A stretch of 64,000 bases of DNA from Sinorhizobium americanum (lineage in GTDB: Bacteria; Pseudomonadota; Alphaproteobacteria; Rhizobiales; Rhizobiaceae), in assembly GCF_001651855.1 (NCBI RefSeq), contig NZ_LNQC01000035.1, forward strand, positions 1 to 64,000, in the 5' to 3' direction. The translations under genes and the position numbers were made by a program. Position 1 is the first letter of the stretch. Each line of letters starts with the position of its first letter. The notes below the pieces were generated by a model. It had not been told where the DNA came from. It made no database searches and was given only the letters and a program-made list of their open reading frames with translations. Of the stretch, positions 9,106 through 18,290 are shown one piece after another.

Positions 9106-9687
9106 ATGACCGAAAAATCGCCGGCTGCGCATGCCACCCCTCAAGATGCCGAACTGATCGGAGCGGACAAGACGCTTTTGATCGTCGATGACGACGGGCC
9201 GTTCCTGCGCCGCCTGGCGCGCGCCATGGAGGCACGCGGCTTTGCGGTGGAGATCGCCGAATCCGTCGCCGAGGGCATCGCCAAGGCCAAGACGCGGCCG
9301 CCGAAACATGCGGTCATCGATCTGAGACTGGGCGACGGCAGCGGCCTCGACGTGATCGAGGCAATCCGCGGCCGGCGCGACGACACAAGGATGATCGTGC
9401 TGACCGGCTACGGCAATATCGCTACCGCGGTAAACGCCGTGAAGCTCGGGGCGCTCGACTATCTCGCCAAACCGGCGGATGCCGACGAGATTTTCACCGC
9501 CCTCGTGCGGCGCGAAGGCGAGCGCGTCGAGCTGCCGGAAAACCCGATGTCGGCCGATCGCGTCCGCTGGGAACATATCCAGCGGGTCTATGAAATGTGC
9601 GAGCGCAACGTCTCGGAGACGGCGCGGCGGCTCAACATGCACCGCCGCACGCTGCAGCGCATTCTGGCAAAACGCGCGCCGAAGTAG
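9106..9687 (+). CDS. actR: Redox response regulator ActR (RegA/PrrA family)
   Basis: A 193-residue two-domain response regulator. The receiver (about 17-130) has the acidic pocket IVDDD, the phosphoacceptor Asp72 in VIDLRLGDG, and the conserved Thr/Lys (VLTGYG, LAKPAD). A short linker leads to a Fis-type helix-turn-helix at the C-terminus (NVSETARRLNMHRRTLQR). Known orthologues control acid tolerance, carbon fixation, nitrogen assimilation and respiratory genes in rhizobia. Its partner is actS upstream. The stop codon touches that of the convergent mmcB gene. Confidence 0.94.
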   Translation: MTEKSPAAHATPQDAELIGADKTLLIVDDDGPFLRRLARAMEARGFAVEIAESVAEGIAKAKTRPPKHAVIDLRLGDGSGLDVIEAIRGRRDDTRMIVLTGYGNIATAVNAVKLGALDYLAKPADADEIFTALVRREGERVELPENPMSADRVRWEHIQRVYEMCERNVSETARRLNMHRRTLQRILAKRAPK

Positions 9688-10212
9688 CTAATCCCGCGCG
9701 CCGCTGACGATGTCGCTGATCGACTGGCCGAGTTCGCCATTGCGCTCGGCCGCCCATTCGGCGAGCATCAGGCGCTGCGCCGCCGTGCGGGCAAAGGCCT
9801 GGGTCACCGATTTGCGCGTCGCCGGCGCCAGGCGATGTTCCGGCGCTTCACGCAGCATGTGCGCATCGTAGCCATCGGAAAGCAGCAGTCCGCATTCCTC
9901 CGGGAAAATCTCGAGCGGCACTTGCGCGTGGGTGGCGAAGAACAGCCGATCGCAATGGAGGCGGTAATCCGGCCACTTGCGGTCGACGCGAAAGTCTTCG
10001 ATCGACGTCTTGATCTCGACGATCCAGATCTCCCCTTTCGGAGAAATCGAAATCAGGTCCGCACGCCGGCCGCTGGCGAGCGTCAGTTCCGGCAGCACCG
10101 CGTGGCGCAATTCCAGGAACAATCGCTGTACGCCACGGCGCACCTTCAGCGCCCGCTCGGACTGACGCCCGTCGGAGAGCGGATTGTCGCCATGGATCGA
10201 TAGGATCGTCAT
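9688..10212 (-). CDS. mmcB: MmcB family DNA repair protein (PD-(D/E)XK-like)
   Basis: From the ATG at 10212 the protein has 174 residues (MTILSIHGDNPL...). It matches the MmcB family, alphaproteobacterial proteins needed for mitomycin C resistance. A nuclease-like core is visible: GRRADLI, then EIWIVEIKTSIEDF, which resembles the D...ExK pattern of PD-(D/E)XK enzymes. An upstream in-frame start at 10314 would add 34 residues that do not look coding. I saw no GTTC-N7-GTTC LexA box upstream. It is convergent with actR and divergent from the L,D-transpeptidase gene. Confidence 0.82.
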   Translation of the reverse strand: MTILSIHGDNPLSDGRQSERALKVRRGVQRLFLELRHAVLPELTLASGRRADLISISPKGEIWIVEIKTSIEDFRVDRKWPDYRLHCDRLFFATHAQVPLEIFPEECGLLLSDGYDAHMLREAPEHRLAPATRKSVTQAFARTAAQRLMLAEWAAERNGELGQSISDIVSGARD

Positions 10213-10304
10213 CGGCAGTCCCGGCCTCTCATCCCCTTGTTGCAAAAAAACCATCGTCACGGAATTTGCACATTTCGGCCGAATTGCGGCGGCGCGATCT
10301 ATTG

Positions 10305-10318
10305 CGCAGTGCACTGCG
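10305..10318. promoter_or_regulatory. 14-bp perfect palindrome between mmcB and the L,D-transpeptidase gene
   Basis: CGCAGTGCACTGCG is a perfect inverted repeat in the divergent intergenic space. It lies about 93 bases upstream of mmcB and 67 upstream of the transpeptidase start. It looks like an operator for a dimeric regulator. The core GCAGTGCA recurs before phaZ and before the EIIA gene. No regulator can be assigned from sequence. Confidence 0.4.
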
Positions 10319-10384
10319 ATCGCAAATAAGCTGACGGCCGGGCACCTCCCGCCGTTTTTCCTGATTCCCTTTTACGAGACCCCC

Positions 10385-11056
10385 ATGCGCTTCCGCAACG
10401 CTCTCCTTTTGTGCAGTCTGGCGGCGACCGTCTTCATCGCCGGCTGCTCGCAAACGACGTCCACCGCAGGCTCTCCCGAGGGCCAGAAAGTCGCGACGAA
10501 CCAGATCTTTACCGGCAATTACGGCGCCGTCGAGGACCACGGCTATCCTTTGCCGGCCATTCCGATCAAGCGCCTTGACGCTCGCTTCCACCGCCAGATC
10601 GTCGACTACGACACCAAGGAGCGGCCGGGCACCATCGTCGTCAACACGCCCAATCGTTTCCTCTATTATGTGCTGCCGGGCGGCAAGGCGGTGCGCTACG
10701 GCATCGGCGTTGGCAAGGCGGGTTTTGCCTGGGAAGGCGAGGCCTATGTCGCCTGGAAACAGGAATGGCCGACCTGGCACCCGCCGAAGGAAATGGCCGA
10801 GCGCAAGCCGGAAGTCGCCAAGTATGTCGAAGAGGGCATGGGCCCCGGCATCACCAATCCGCTCGGCGCCCGCGCGCTCTACCTCTTCAACGAGGAAGGC
10901 AGGGACACGCTCTTTCGCCTGCACGGTACGCCGGAATGGGCCTCGATCGGCACCGCAGCCTCCTCCGGCTGCATCCGCCTGATGAATCAGGACATCATCG
11001 ACCTTTATTCGCGGGTTCGCCCCGGCCGGAGTGCACGCGTCGTAGTGCAACAGTAA
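10385..11056 (+). CDS. L,D-transpeptidase (YkuD domain) lipoprotein
   Basis: A 223-residue envelope lipoprotein. The N-terminus has a lipoprotein signal with lipobox F-I-A-G-C (Cys at about residue 20). The YkuD domain follows, with the catalytic motif HGTPEWASIG...SSGCIRL holding the active-site His and Cys. Such enzymes form 3-3 peptidoglycan cross-links or attach outer-membrane proteins to the wall. The ATG at 10385 is chosen because the signal peptide starts there; the open frame runs further upstream without coding character. A bidirectional terminator follows. Confidence 0.9.
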   Translation: MRFRNALLLCSLAATVFIAGCSQTTSTAGSPEGQKVATNQIFTGNYGAVEDHGYPLPAIPIKRLDARFHRQIVDYDTKERPGTIVVNTPNRFLYYVLPGGKAVRYGIGVGKAGFAWEGEAYVAWKQEWPTWHPPKEMAERKPEVAKYVEEGMGPGITNPLGARALYLFNEEGRDTLFRLHGTPEWASIGTAASSGCIRLMNQDIIDLYSRVRPGRSARVVVQQ

Positions 11057-11083
11057 CGGCTGGAAACGAGCGAGAACTCAAAC

Positions 11084-11116
11084 AAAGGGCCGCCGGTTGA
11101 TGCCGGCGGCCTTTTG
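11084..11116. terminator. Bidirectional terminator between the L,D-transpeptidase gene and glcB
   Basis: A 9-bp GC stem, GGCCGCCGG (88-96) with CCGGCGGCC (103-111), is flanked by A-rich sequence on the left and T-rich sequence on the right. It can serve the plus-strand transpeptidase gene and the convergent malate synthase gene. Confidence 0.85.
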
Positions 11117-11123
11117 TTTTTGC

Positions 11124-13301
11124 TTATTGCTGTGCCGCCTGCTTCGCCTTCAACTCCAGCCGCCGGCGGTGCAGCACCGGTTCGGTATAGCCGTTCGGCT
11201 GTTCGCGGCCCTTGAGCACCAGATCCAGCGCCGCCTGGAAGGCAATCGAATCGTCGAATCGGCCGGCCATCGGGTGATAGTTCGGATCGCCGGCATTCTG
11301 CCGGTCGACGATCTCCGCCATGCGCTTCATCGTCTCGACGATCTGCGCCTCGCTGACGATGCCGTGGTGCAGCCAGTTGGCCATGTGCTGGGCCGAGATG
11401 CGCAGTGTCGCCCGGTCTTCCATCAGGCCGACATTGTTGATGTCGGGAACCTTCGAGCAGCCGACGCCCTGGTCGACCCAGCGCACGACATAGCCGAGGA
11501 TGCCCTGGGCGTTGTTGTCGAGTTCGCGCTGGATCTCTTCTTCCGTCCAGTTCGGCCGCGCCGCCACGGGCACCGATAGAATATCCGCGAGCTTGGCCCG
11601 CGGCCGGCTCTTGAGACCTGCCTGAACCTCGGCGACGTTGACGCGGTGGTAATGCGTCGCATGCAGCGTCGCCGCCGTCGGCGAGGGAACCCAGGCGGTG
11701 TTGGCGCCGGCCTTCGGATGGGCGATCTTCTGCTCGAGCATCGCCGCCATCAGGTCGGGCATGGCCCACATACCCTTGCCGATCTGGGCATGCCCGGAAA
11801 GCCCGCAGTCGAGGCCGATATCGACGTTCCAGTTCTCGTAGGCACCGATCCAGGCGGCCTGCTTCATGTCGCCCTTGCGGATCATCGGGCCGGCTTCCAT
11901 CGAGGTATGGATCTCGTCGCCGGTGCGGTCGAGGAAGCCGGTATTGATGAAAACGACGCGCTCGCGGGCGGCGCGGATGCATTCCTTGAGGTTGACGGTC
12001 GTGCGCCGTTCCTCGTCCATGATGCCCATCTTGATGGTGTTTTCCGGAAGCCCAAGTGCGGCCTCGACGCGCGCAAAAATCTCGCAGGCAAAGGCCACCT
12101 CCTCAGGCCCATGCATCTTCGGCTTGACCACATACATCGAGCCCGAGCGGGAGTTTGCCCGCCGGCCATTCGGGCCGATGTCGTGCAGCGCGATCAGCGC
12201 CGTCACCATGGCGTCCATCAGGCCTTCGGGCACCTCGCGGCCGTCCCGGTCGAGGATCGCCGGGTTAGTCATCAGATGCCCGACATTGCGCACCAGCATC
12301 AGCGAGCGGCCGGGCAGCGTCAGCGTAGCGCCGTCCGGCCTGGTGAAGACGCGGTCGGGGTTCAGCCTGCGGGTGAAGGTCCGGCCGCCCTTGGCGACCT
12401 CTTCCGCAAGGTCGCCCTTCATCAGCCCGAGCCAGTTGCGATAGACGACGACCTTGTCATCGCCGTCGACGGCGGCGACCGAATCCTCGCAATCCATGAT
12501 CGTGGTGATCGCCGATTCGAGGATGACGTCGGAAATGCCGGCCGTATCGGCCTGGCCGATCGGCGTCTTCGCATCGAGGACGATGACGATGTGGAGATTG
12601 TTCTGGCGCAGAACGATCTCGGATGGCGCCGCTACGGTTCCGGAATAGCCGGCGAACTGAGCCGGATTGCGAAGCGTCGTCCTGGCGCCGCTCGCCAAGG
12701 TCAGCGAGAGAGTTGGCCCGTCAATTGCCAGTCCGGCGACGTCGCTCCAGCGGCCTGTCGCGAGCGGCGCGCTCGCATCGAGAAAGTCCCGGACCCAGGC
12801 GATGACCTTGGCACCGCGCGCCGGATTATAGCCCTTGCCGCGCTCGGCTCCGTCCCTGTCGGCAATGGCGTCGGTGCCGTAGAGCGCGTCATAGAGCGAG
12901 CCCCAGCGCGCATTGGCGGCGTTCAGCGCATAGCGGGCATTCATCACCGGCACGACGAGCTGCGGGCCGGCAATGGTCGCGATCTCCGGGTCGACATTGG
13001 CGGTCGAGACGGAGAAGCCCGGCCCTTCCGGCAGGAGATAGCCGATCTCTTTGAGGAAGGTCTGGTAGGCCCCCATATCGAGGGGCGCGCCATGTTCGCG
13101 ATACCAGGCATCGAGCTTGGCCTGAAGGTCGTCGCGCTTGGCGAGAAGAAGGCGGTTCTTCGGACCGAGTTCGTGGACGAGTTGCGAGAGGGCCGCAAGA
13201 AAATGGTCCGGATCGACACCGGTCCCCGGCGTCGCCTCGTCGACAAGGAAGCGGTGGAGACCCGCATCGATCTTCAGATCATGTTTCTCAACGCGGTCCA
13301 T
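11124..13301 (-). CDS. glcB: Malate synthase G
   Basis: A 725-residue malate synthase of the long monomeric G isoform (family length about 720-730). It condenses glyoxylate with acetyl-CoA to malate. Recognisable segments include the N-terminal region, the central [22 protein letters not shown] active-site run, and the C-terminal [23 protein letters not shown] region. The cytoplasmic enzyme supports growth on two-carbon compounds and, here, possibly glyoxylate from purine or glycolate breakdown. No isocitrate lyase lies in the window. A palindromic operator candidate lies about 150 bases upstream. Confidence 0.95.
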   Translation of the reverse strand: MDRVEKHDLKIDAGLHRFLVDEATPGTGVDPDHFLAALSQLVHELGPKNRLLLAKRDDLQAKLDAWYREHGAPLDMGAYQTFLKEIGYLLPEGPGFSVSTANVDPEIATIAGPQLVVPVMNARYALNAANARWGSLYDALYGTDAIADRDGAERGKGYNPARGAKVIAWVRDFLDASAPLATGRWSDVAGLAIDGPTLSLTLASGARTTLRNPAQFAGYSGTVAAPSEIVLRQNNLHIVIVLDAKTPIGQADTAGISDVILESAITTIMDCEDSVAAVDGDDKVVVYRNWLGLMKGDLAEEVAKGGRTFTRRLNPDRVFTRPDGATLTLPGRSLMLVRNVGHLMTNPAILDRDGREVPEGLMDAMVTALIALHDIGPNGRRANSRSGSMYVVKPKMHGPEEVAFACEIFARVEAALGLPENTIKMGIMDEERRTTVNLKECIRAARERVVFINTGFLDRTGDEIHTSMEAGPMIRKGDMKQAAWIGAYENWNVDIGLDCGLSGHAQIGKGMWAMPDLMAAMLEQKIAHPKAGANTAWVPSPTAATLHATHYHRVNVAEVQAGLKSRPRAKLADILSVPVAARPNWTEEEIQRELDNNAQGILGYVVRWVDQGVGCSKVPDINNVGLMEDRATLRISAQHMANWLHHGIVSEAQIVETMKRMAEIVDRQNAGDPNYHPMAGRFDDSIAFQAALDLVLKGREQPNGYTEPVLHRRRLELKAKQAAQQ

Positions 13302-13450
13302 GCGGCAGCTCCTGAATCACTCTATGCCAGATTCCAATAGTAGGAGCGGGATGCATGCGGAAAATTCAGCCTTTTCCATCCCGCTCACGCGCGCGGACAG
13401 TCTCTCACCAACCGGCTCCATGTCAATTCGGCAAGGATGCGAAGAATTCT

Positions 13451-13463
13451 TTCCAAATTGGAA
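13451..13463. promoter_or_regulatory. Palindromic operator candidate upstream of glcB
   Basis: TTCCAAATTGGAA is a perfect inverted repeat around a central A. A partial second copy (CCCAAATGGAA) follows at about 13470-13480. The pair lies 150-180 bases upstream of glcB, in the gap after the hydantoinase-like gene. It resembles a regulator binding site, but the regulator is unknown. Confidence 0.4.
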
Positions 13464-13482
13464 AAAATCCCAAATGGAAACA

Positions 13483-15486
13483 TCAATGATGTGCGATGCG
13501 CGGCCGGCCGCTTGCCGAAGCGATGAAGCGTGCCTCGACCAGCTTGCGGCCGCCCTCGACCTCCGGGGCATCGATCTCCTCCCAGTTCGTAGCGGCGGGT
13601 TCTTCGGCGCCGTTGGCGCGCGCCGTCTCCAGCGCCATCATCTCGGCGCGGCGGCGGGCGGCCCCGAAGGCCTCGTCTTGGTCGATGAAGCGCTCGCTCG
13701 CGCCGGCGCCGTTGACGATGAAGATACCCTCCTCGGGTGTCGTGACGAAGACGGTGACGGTGGCGCGCACCTGGCCAACGACGGCGCCGACGGCATTGGC
13801 GACATCTGCCTCCGCCGGGATTGCCGCTTCCGTCGCCAGGATGGCGGCGATCGCTGGATAATAGACCGGCGCCGAGGCCCCAAGGCCGACGAGCGGCCGG
13901 TCGAGGCCGAGCGAGAAGCGGACGATGCCGGGCTCGCGCTTCAATGCCCGGTCGACGGCAAGCGAAGCGGTCGGATCGATGGCGCCGGCGCCGTCCTCAT
14001 GCAGGCAGGCCTGGAGAATCACTTCCGAGGATTGCCGCGTCAGCCGGTCGACGATCATTTGCGCCAGCGTCTCGGGAGAGCCGGCGATCGGCTGGCCCGA
14101 ACCATCCTTGGTGCGGGCGGCGATCTTCAGGCCGAGCAGCGCTGCCTCGCTGTTCCACTGCGACTGGCGGCCGAGCACGTGCATCGCGTCGGACGGCGTC
14201 AGCGCGCAGATATGCACCAGCCCGCGGGCGACAAGCCGGTCGAGCGTCGCCTTTTGCAGCGTGCTGAGGATAAGATCCGCAAGCGCCACGGGCACCGCGC
14301 CGATCCTGTCGTAGAGGGCCTGCTCCTGCGGCTGCAGGCCGCTTGCAAGATGGTCGGGCAGGCCGGTGCGCACCGCAAGGCGGCCGTCGTGGCGACCGGC
14401 ATGGGTCGCCCGCAACTGCTTGTCGAGCACCGAAATGACCGCCTCGCCATGCAGCGCCGCCGCAAGGCTCAAGGGCAGGAAGCGGCGGGGCCCAAGATCG
14501 ATCTTCGCCTTGAGGCCGCGATCGTTGATCTTCACCTCCGAATCGCCGCCGAGGCCGTAGGTGCGCATGGCGACCGCCTCGACCATGGTGCGGAAGCCGC
14601 CGACGACGGCGCCCTCCGCATCGAGTCGCGGGCGGCCGGCATCGAGCACGGCGACATCCGTCGTCGTGCCGCCGATATCGGAAACGACGGCATTCTCGAG
14701 CCCGGTCAGATAGCGGGCGCCGACAAGGCTCGCGGCCGGCCCGGAAAGGATCGTCTCGATCGGCCGCAGCCGCGCCTCGGCGGCCGAGATCAGCGCGCCG
14801 TCGCCGCGCACCACCATCATCGGCACGTCGATGCCGCGGGCCTTCAGGAAATCCTCGCAGGAGCCGACCAGGCGATCGATCATCGAAACCAGCCGAGCAT
14901 TGAGCAACGTCGTCAGCGCACGGCGTGGACCGCCGAGCTTGGAGGAGAGCTCATGGCTGCAGGTGACCGGCAGATGCGAGACCTCGCGGATGCGCTCGCG
15001 CACCCTCTTTTCATGATCCGGGTTGCGCACCGCGAAGTAACCGGCGATCGCGAAGGAGGATACCTCGGGGGCAAGCCTTGGCAGCGCCTCGTCAAGGGCG
15101 CTCATGTCCAGCGGCGTCTCACCGCCGTGGACGTTGTGACCTCCCGGAAGGAAGATTACCGGATCCGACCCCAGCGCCTCCTGCAGGCCATCGCGCTTCA
15201 GGTCCTCGGGCCCGAAGCCGATCATCACCAGCCCGGCGCGGCCGCCCTGCCCTTCGACGAGCGCATTGGTGGCGAGCGTCGTCGACAGCGAAACGAGGCT
15301 GATGGCCGAAACCGGGACCTTGGCCTTTTCCAGCACGGCTTCCACCGCCCCCGAAATGCCTTCGGCAAGATCGTGGCGCGTGGTCAACGCCTTGGCCTTG
15401 GCGACGACGCCGGCCGCTTCGCTGAAAAGGACGGCGTCGGTATAGGTGCCGCCGGTGTCGATGCCGAGAAGAAGATGCGAGGTCAA
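13483..15486 (-). CDS. Hydantoinase/oxoprolinase family protein (HyuA-like)
   Basis: A 667-residue protein of the hydantoinase A/oxoprolinase family. The N-terminus has the actin-like ATPase signature GIDTGGTYTDAVLF. The centre has the second phosphate-binding motif SDIGGTTTDVAVL and the LSGPAASLVGA segment. Family members open hydantoins or 5-oxoproline with ATP, or act in acetone-type carboxylases. A HyuB partner normally lies next to HyuA, but none is in the window. The neighbours are glcB downstream and a P450 upstream, so the substrate is unclear. Confidence 0.82.
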   Translation of the reverse strand: MTSHLLLGIDTGGTYTDAVLFSEAAGVVAKAKALTTRHDLAEGISGAVEAVLEKAKVPVSAISLVSLSTTLATNALVEGQGGRAGLVMIGFGPEDLKRDGLQEALGSDPVIFLPGGHNVHGGETPLDMSALDEALPRLAPEVSSFAIAGYFAVRNPDHEKRVRERIREVSHLPVTCSHELSSKLGGPRRALTTLLNARLVSMIDRLVGSCEDFLKARGIDVPMMVVRGDGALISAAEARLRPIETILSGPAASLVGARYLTGLENAVVSDIGGTTTDVAVLDAGRPRLDAEGAVVGGFRTMVEAVAMRTYGLGGDSEVKINDRGLKAKIDLGPRRFLPLSLAAALHGEAVISVLDKQLRATHAGRHDGRLAVRTGLPDHLASGLQPQEQALYDRIGAVPVALADLILSTLQKATLDRLVARGLVHICALTPSDAMHVLGRQSQWNSEAALLGLKIAARTKDGSGQPIAGSPETLAQMIVDRLTRQSSEVILQACLHEDGAGAIDPTASLAVDRALKREPGIVRFSLGLDRPLVGLGASAPVYYPAIAAILATEAAIPAEADVANAVGAVVGQVRATVTVFVTTPEEGIFIVNGAGASERFIDQDEAFGAARRRAEMMALETARANGAEEPAATNWEEIDAPEVEGGRKLVEARFIASASGRPRIAHH

Positions 15487-15648
15487 GGTCTGCTCAGTCC
15501 GGTGTTGAAAACCGGGGCGACGCCCGGATGGGAAGGAATCGCTTGGTAATAGGGCATATTTTGGCGAAAGACCATCGCATGACGGCGACCTTTGCGCGTC
15601 GGATCAGGTCCGATGCTACGGCGGTACAATGTGGACACCGGAGGAGGG

Positions 15649-17049
15649 CTACTTCGCCCGCAGCAAAACCTTCATCGGCAGGCCGCCTTTCGGCTGGGTC
15701 GTCAGCCTCTGCACCGGCCAGGGATGCGTCGCCTCGGTCAGGTCGAAGCGGAAGCGGTGCATCAGGACGGCAAGGGCGATCACCGCCTCCTGCAACGCAA
15801 AGGTCGCGCCGATGCAGATGCGCGGACCCGCGCCGAAGGGGAGATACTGGAAGCGATTGATCTTATCGCGGTTTTCAGGGAGGAAGCGCTCGGGCATGAA
15901 GGCGCGCGGCTTCTGCCAGTAGAGCACATGGCGATGCAGCGTCCAGGGCATAATCAGCACTGATATGCCCTTGCGGATCGGCACGCGCTCGCCTTCCGGC
16001 GACGTCCACTCGTCCGCCTCGATCGCGGCCCGGTTAATCGAGGGGGCAGGCGGATAGAGGCGCAGCGCCTCCTCGAAGGCGGCGAGCACATGCGGCATCC
16101 GTTCGAGCCACTCGATCGGCTCGGCGCCGGTTGCCAGAACCGTGTCGATCTCCTTTTCCATCGTCTCGCGATAGGCCGGCATGTTGGCGATGCAATAGAG
16201 GCACCAGGCGAGCGCCCGGGCCGTCGTCTCGTGGCCGGCGCCGATGAAGGTCAGGATGTTGTCCTCGATCTCCGACGTCGAAAGTCCCTCGGGTCCTTCG
16301 AGTTGCAGGAGCAGCGTCAGGAAATCGTTCGGAACCTTGTCGGGCTCGGCCGCCATGCGCCGTCGGCGCTCTGCCATCGTTGCGGCGACGACGCCGCGAA
16401 AGCGATCGAGTACTTTCCGGCCGCCGATCCGGGTGAGACGCGGCACCCATGGGGGTGCCACGAGAAGATCCATCGGGTCGACTCGGCCCATCCGCTGCAG
16501 CAGTTCCTCGACATTGGCGGCAAAACCCTCTTTCTCGACGGCGATCTCGCTGGAGAAGAGCGTCTCGGTCAAAATCTCGAAAGTGAGCTCCGTCATATCC
16601 GTGGCAATGTTGGTGACGAATGGCTCCGAGGCGGCACGCTGGTAGCGCTCCCCGAAATGCTCCGAGACAGTTAGCATCTGGCCGGCAAAGCCTTTCGCAT
16701 GGCGCGGCGTGAACACCGGCGCCATCGCCTTGCGCGACCGTTTCCACACCTCGCCCTCGGCCGTCAATAGGCCATCGCGAAGGATGGGGCGAAGGATCAA
16801 TCGCCGAACCTTCGACATCTCATAGTTGGAAGCGTTCTCGACAAGGATGTAGCGGATGAGCCCCGGATCATTGACGATCAGGTTCCGCTGATTCATGAAC
16901 TTCGTCTCGATCCAGGGGAGCGTATAGGAGGGCTCACCCCAGAGCTCCAGCGGGTTGCGCAGCACCGTGCGGATGATCTCGAGCCGCGAAGGAATGTGGG
17001 TGCGCGGGACGGGCGCGGGCGGCTCGAACGGCTCCGGTCGCGTGTCCAT
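15649..17049 (-). CDS. Cytochrome P450
   Basis: A P450 monooxygenase of 466 residues from the ATG at 17049. A second ATG six bases upstream sits too close to the AGGAAAGG ribosome site. The I-helix oxygen-activation motif GAGHETTARA is present, as is the K-helix ExxR (EEALR). The haem loop is FGAGPRICIG with the cysteine ligand near residue 412. No N-terminal membrane anchor is visible, so it is probably soluble. No ferredoxin or reductase gene is adjacent, so electrons must come from elsewhere. The substrate is unknown; the sequence type recalls bacterial P450s related to fatty-acid hydroxylases. Confidence 0.88.
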   Translation of the reverse strand: MDTRPEPFEPPAPVPRTHIPSRLEIIRTVLRNPLELWGEPSYTLPWIETKFMNQRNLIVNDPGLIRYILVENASNYEMSKVRRLILRPILRDGLLTAEGEVWKRSRKAMAPVFTPRHAKGFAGQMLTVSEHFGERYQRAASEPFVTNIATDMTELTFEILTETLFSSEIAVEKEGFAANVEELLQRMGRVDPMDLLVAPPWVPRLTRIGGRKVLDRFRGVVAATMAERRRRMAAEPDKVPNDFLTLLLQLEGPEGLSTSEIEDNILTFIGAGHETTARALAWCLYCIANMPAYRETMEKEIDTVLATGAEPIEWLERMPHVLAAFEEALRLYPPAPSINRAAIEADEWTSPEGERVPIRKGISVLIMPWTLHRHVLYWQKPRAFMPERFLPENRDKINRFQYLPFGAGPRICIGATFALQEAVIALAVLMHRFRFDLTEATHPWPVQRLTTQPKGGLPMKVLLRAK

Positions 17050-17106
17050 GATCATGCCTTTCCTGACGACCTACCGTTTCAGGTTTTTACGGCGCAATCA
17101 AGAAGA

Positions 17107-17122
17107 TGATTCACGTGAAGCA
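17107..17122. promoter_or_regulatory. parS-like palindrome (14 of 16 positions)
   Basis: TGATTCACGTGAAGCA differs at two positions from the broadly conserved chromosomal parS sequence bound by ParB. Its core TTCACGTGAA is a perfect 10-bp palindrome. It lies in the gap between the P450 and DUF1402 genes. Similar sites occur at 26990 and 53239. It may also be an ordinary E-box-like palindrome. Confidence 0.35.
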
Positions 17123-17150
17123 GCCGGAAACTGGCTGGATCCACCCGTGA

Positions 17151-18107
17151 TCAGAGCAAGGCCTCGAGCTCGGCGAGCTTGTCGTTGACCAGCCAGCCGT
17201 AGTAGTTCTCCTCCGGCCAGTGGACCTCGCCGCCCGCGTTCTTCGCCGCGAGCGCGGCGGCGCGCTCGTCCGGGCTGCCGACATTGTAGAGCGTGGCCGT
17301 CAGGCCGGGATTGTGGGAAATGTCCATGCCGGCGATCGAGCGGTAGGCGTCGATCGCATGGCGGATCGAGGCGGCCATATAGGCAAGCGAGACGTCCGGA
17401 TCCATGATCGCCTCATAGACGGCGCCGGCATTGTTCTCGTCGAGACGATCATAGCCGGAGACGCGCGACACCATGTCGGTCAACATCAGGGCCGTCAGCG
17501 GATTGATCTGGCCGAGACCGAAGGTCTGGCCGGCGAAGAAGGGCTGGAAGAAGACGGCGCTGAAGCGGTTGTTCGGGAAGGTCTGGCCGCCGACGGTGCG
17601 ACCGCGGAACTCTCTCTCCCAGACCCGCTCGCGGCAGCTCCACAGCGCATAGGATGAATTCTCGCCGGTGCAGTCGGCAAATTGCGGACGCTTGACGAAT
17701 TCATCGACGGATTCGCCGTCATAACCGAAGTGGAAGCTGTTGCCCGCATAGGCGGCCGCCTTGACGTAATAGGCCTGCAGCCGGTCATAGGCGTCGACAT
17801 TATAAGTGTGCTCGCCGACGATAGCGCCGATCATGTGGATCGGTGCGATGCCATAGGCGGCGGCGGTCGACTTGATCTTTGCCACGAGTTTACGGTCATT
17901 GGCGAGCAGCTCACGCACCTTCTCGTATTTGGCGTCGAAGGAGGTCCGGCCTGCTTTGGTGCGGCGAAGCGAAGCGCCTGGAACGCGCGGCTGCTCGACG
18001 TGCCGGTTTCCTTCCGGAACCACGCGATTCTCGGCCGCGGCCGGTTGCACCGCGGAGAGGCAAAGCGTGGCGATAAGAAGCAGGCAGGCGGTCAGACGCA
18101 CGATCAA
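17151..18107 (-). CDS. DUF1402 family exported protein
   Basis: A 318-residue protein of the DUF1402 family, found mainly in Rhizobiales. Residues 1-25 form a signal peptide (leucine-rich, ending in Ala-Ala-Ala), so it is exported. The body has GQTFGLGQINPLTALMLTD and IGAIVGEHTYN segments. These resemble lysozyme-like transglycosylase folds (a glutamate after the first helix, then a G-Q-I-N segment), but enzymatic function is not established. It lies alone between the P450 gene and hslU. Confidence 0.8.
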   Translation of the reverse strand: MIVRLTACLLLIATLCLSAVQPAAAENRVVPEGNRHVEQPRVPGASLRRTKAGRTSFDAKYEKVRELLANDRKLVAKIKSTAAAYGIAPIHMIGAIVGEHTYNVDAYDRLQAYYVKAAAYAGNSFHFGYDGESVDEFVKRPQFADCTGENSSYALWSCRERVWEREFRGRTVGGQTFPNNRFSAVFFQPFFAGQTFGLGQINPLTALMLTDMVSRVSGYDRLDENNAGAVYEAIMDPDVSLAYMAASIRHAIDAYRSIAGMDISHNPGLTATLYNVGSPDERAAALAAKNAGGEVHWPEENYYGWLVNDKLAELEALL

Positions 18108-18210
18108 TTTTCCTGTGAAACTCGGGTCCCGATTCGTCCGGGCGCGGCCCCTAGGGCAGAATCATGTCGGAATCATGCCCCGTTTCGACCGATCACTGAT
18201 CGCTCTAGAT

Positions 18211-18243
18211 AAAATGAGGGCGCCTGTCGAGTGACAGGCGCCC
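18211..18243 (-). terminator. hslU terminator
   Basis: A perfect 11-bp stem, GGGCGCCTGTC with GACAGGCGCCC, has a four-base loop. On the minus strand it is followed by TCATTTTAT. It lies about 50 bases after the hslU stop and should end the hslV-acetyltransferase-hslU transcript. Confidence 0.8.
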
Positions 18244-18290
18244 CACAAGGCGGTGATCGGTACGATTTGGCGCCGACTGCAGCGCCAGCG

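Noticed and set aside
10213-10384. LexA box controlling mmcB
   Set aside because: No GTTC-N7-GTTC arrangement is present.
13138-15549. A plus-strand open frame of 803 residues
   Set aside because: It lies antisense to the hydantoinase-like gene and the glcB start; there is no recognisable protein.
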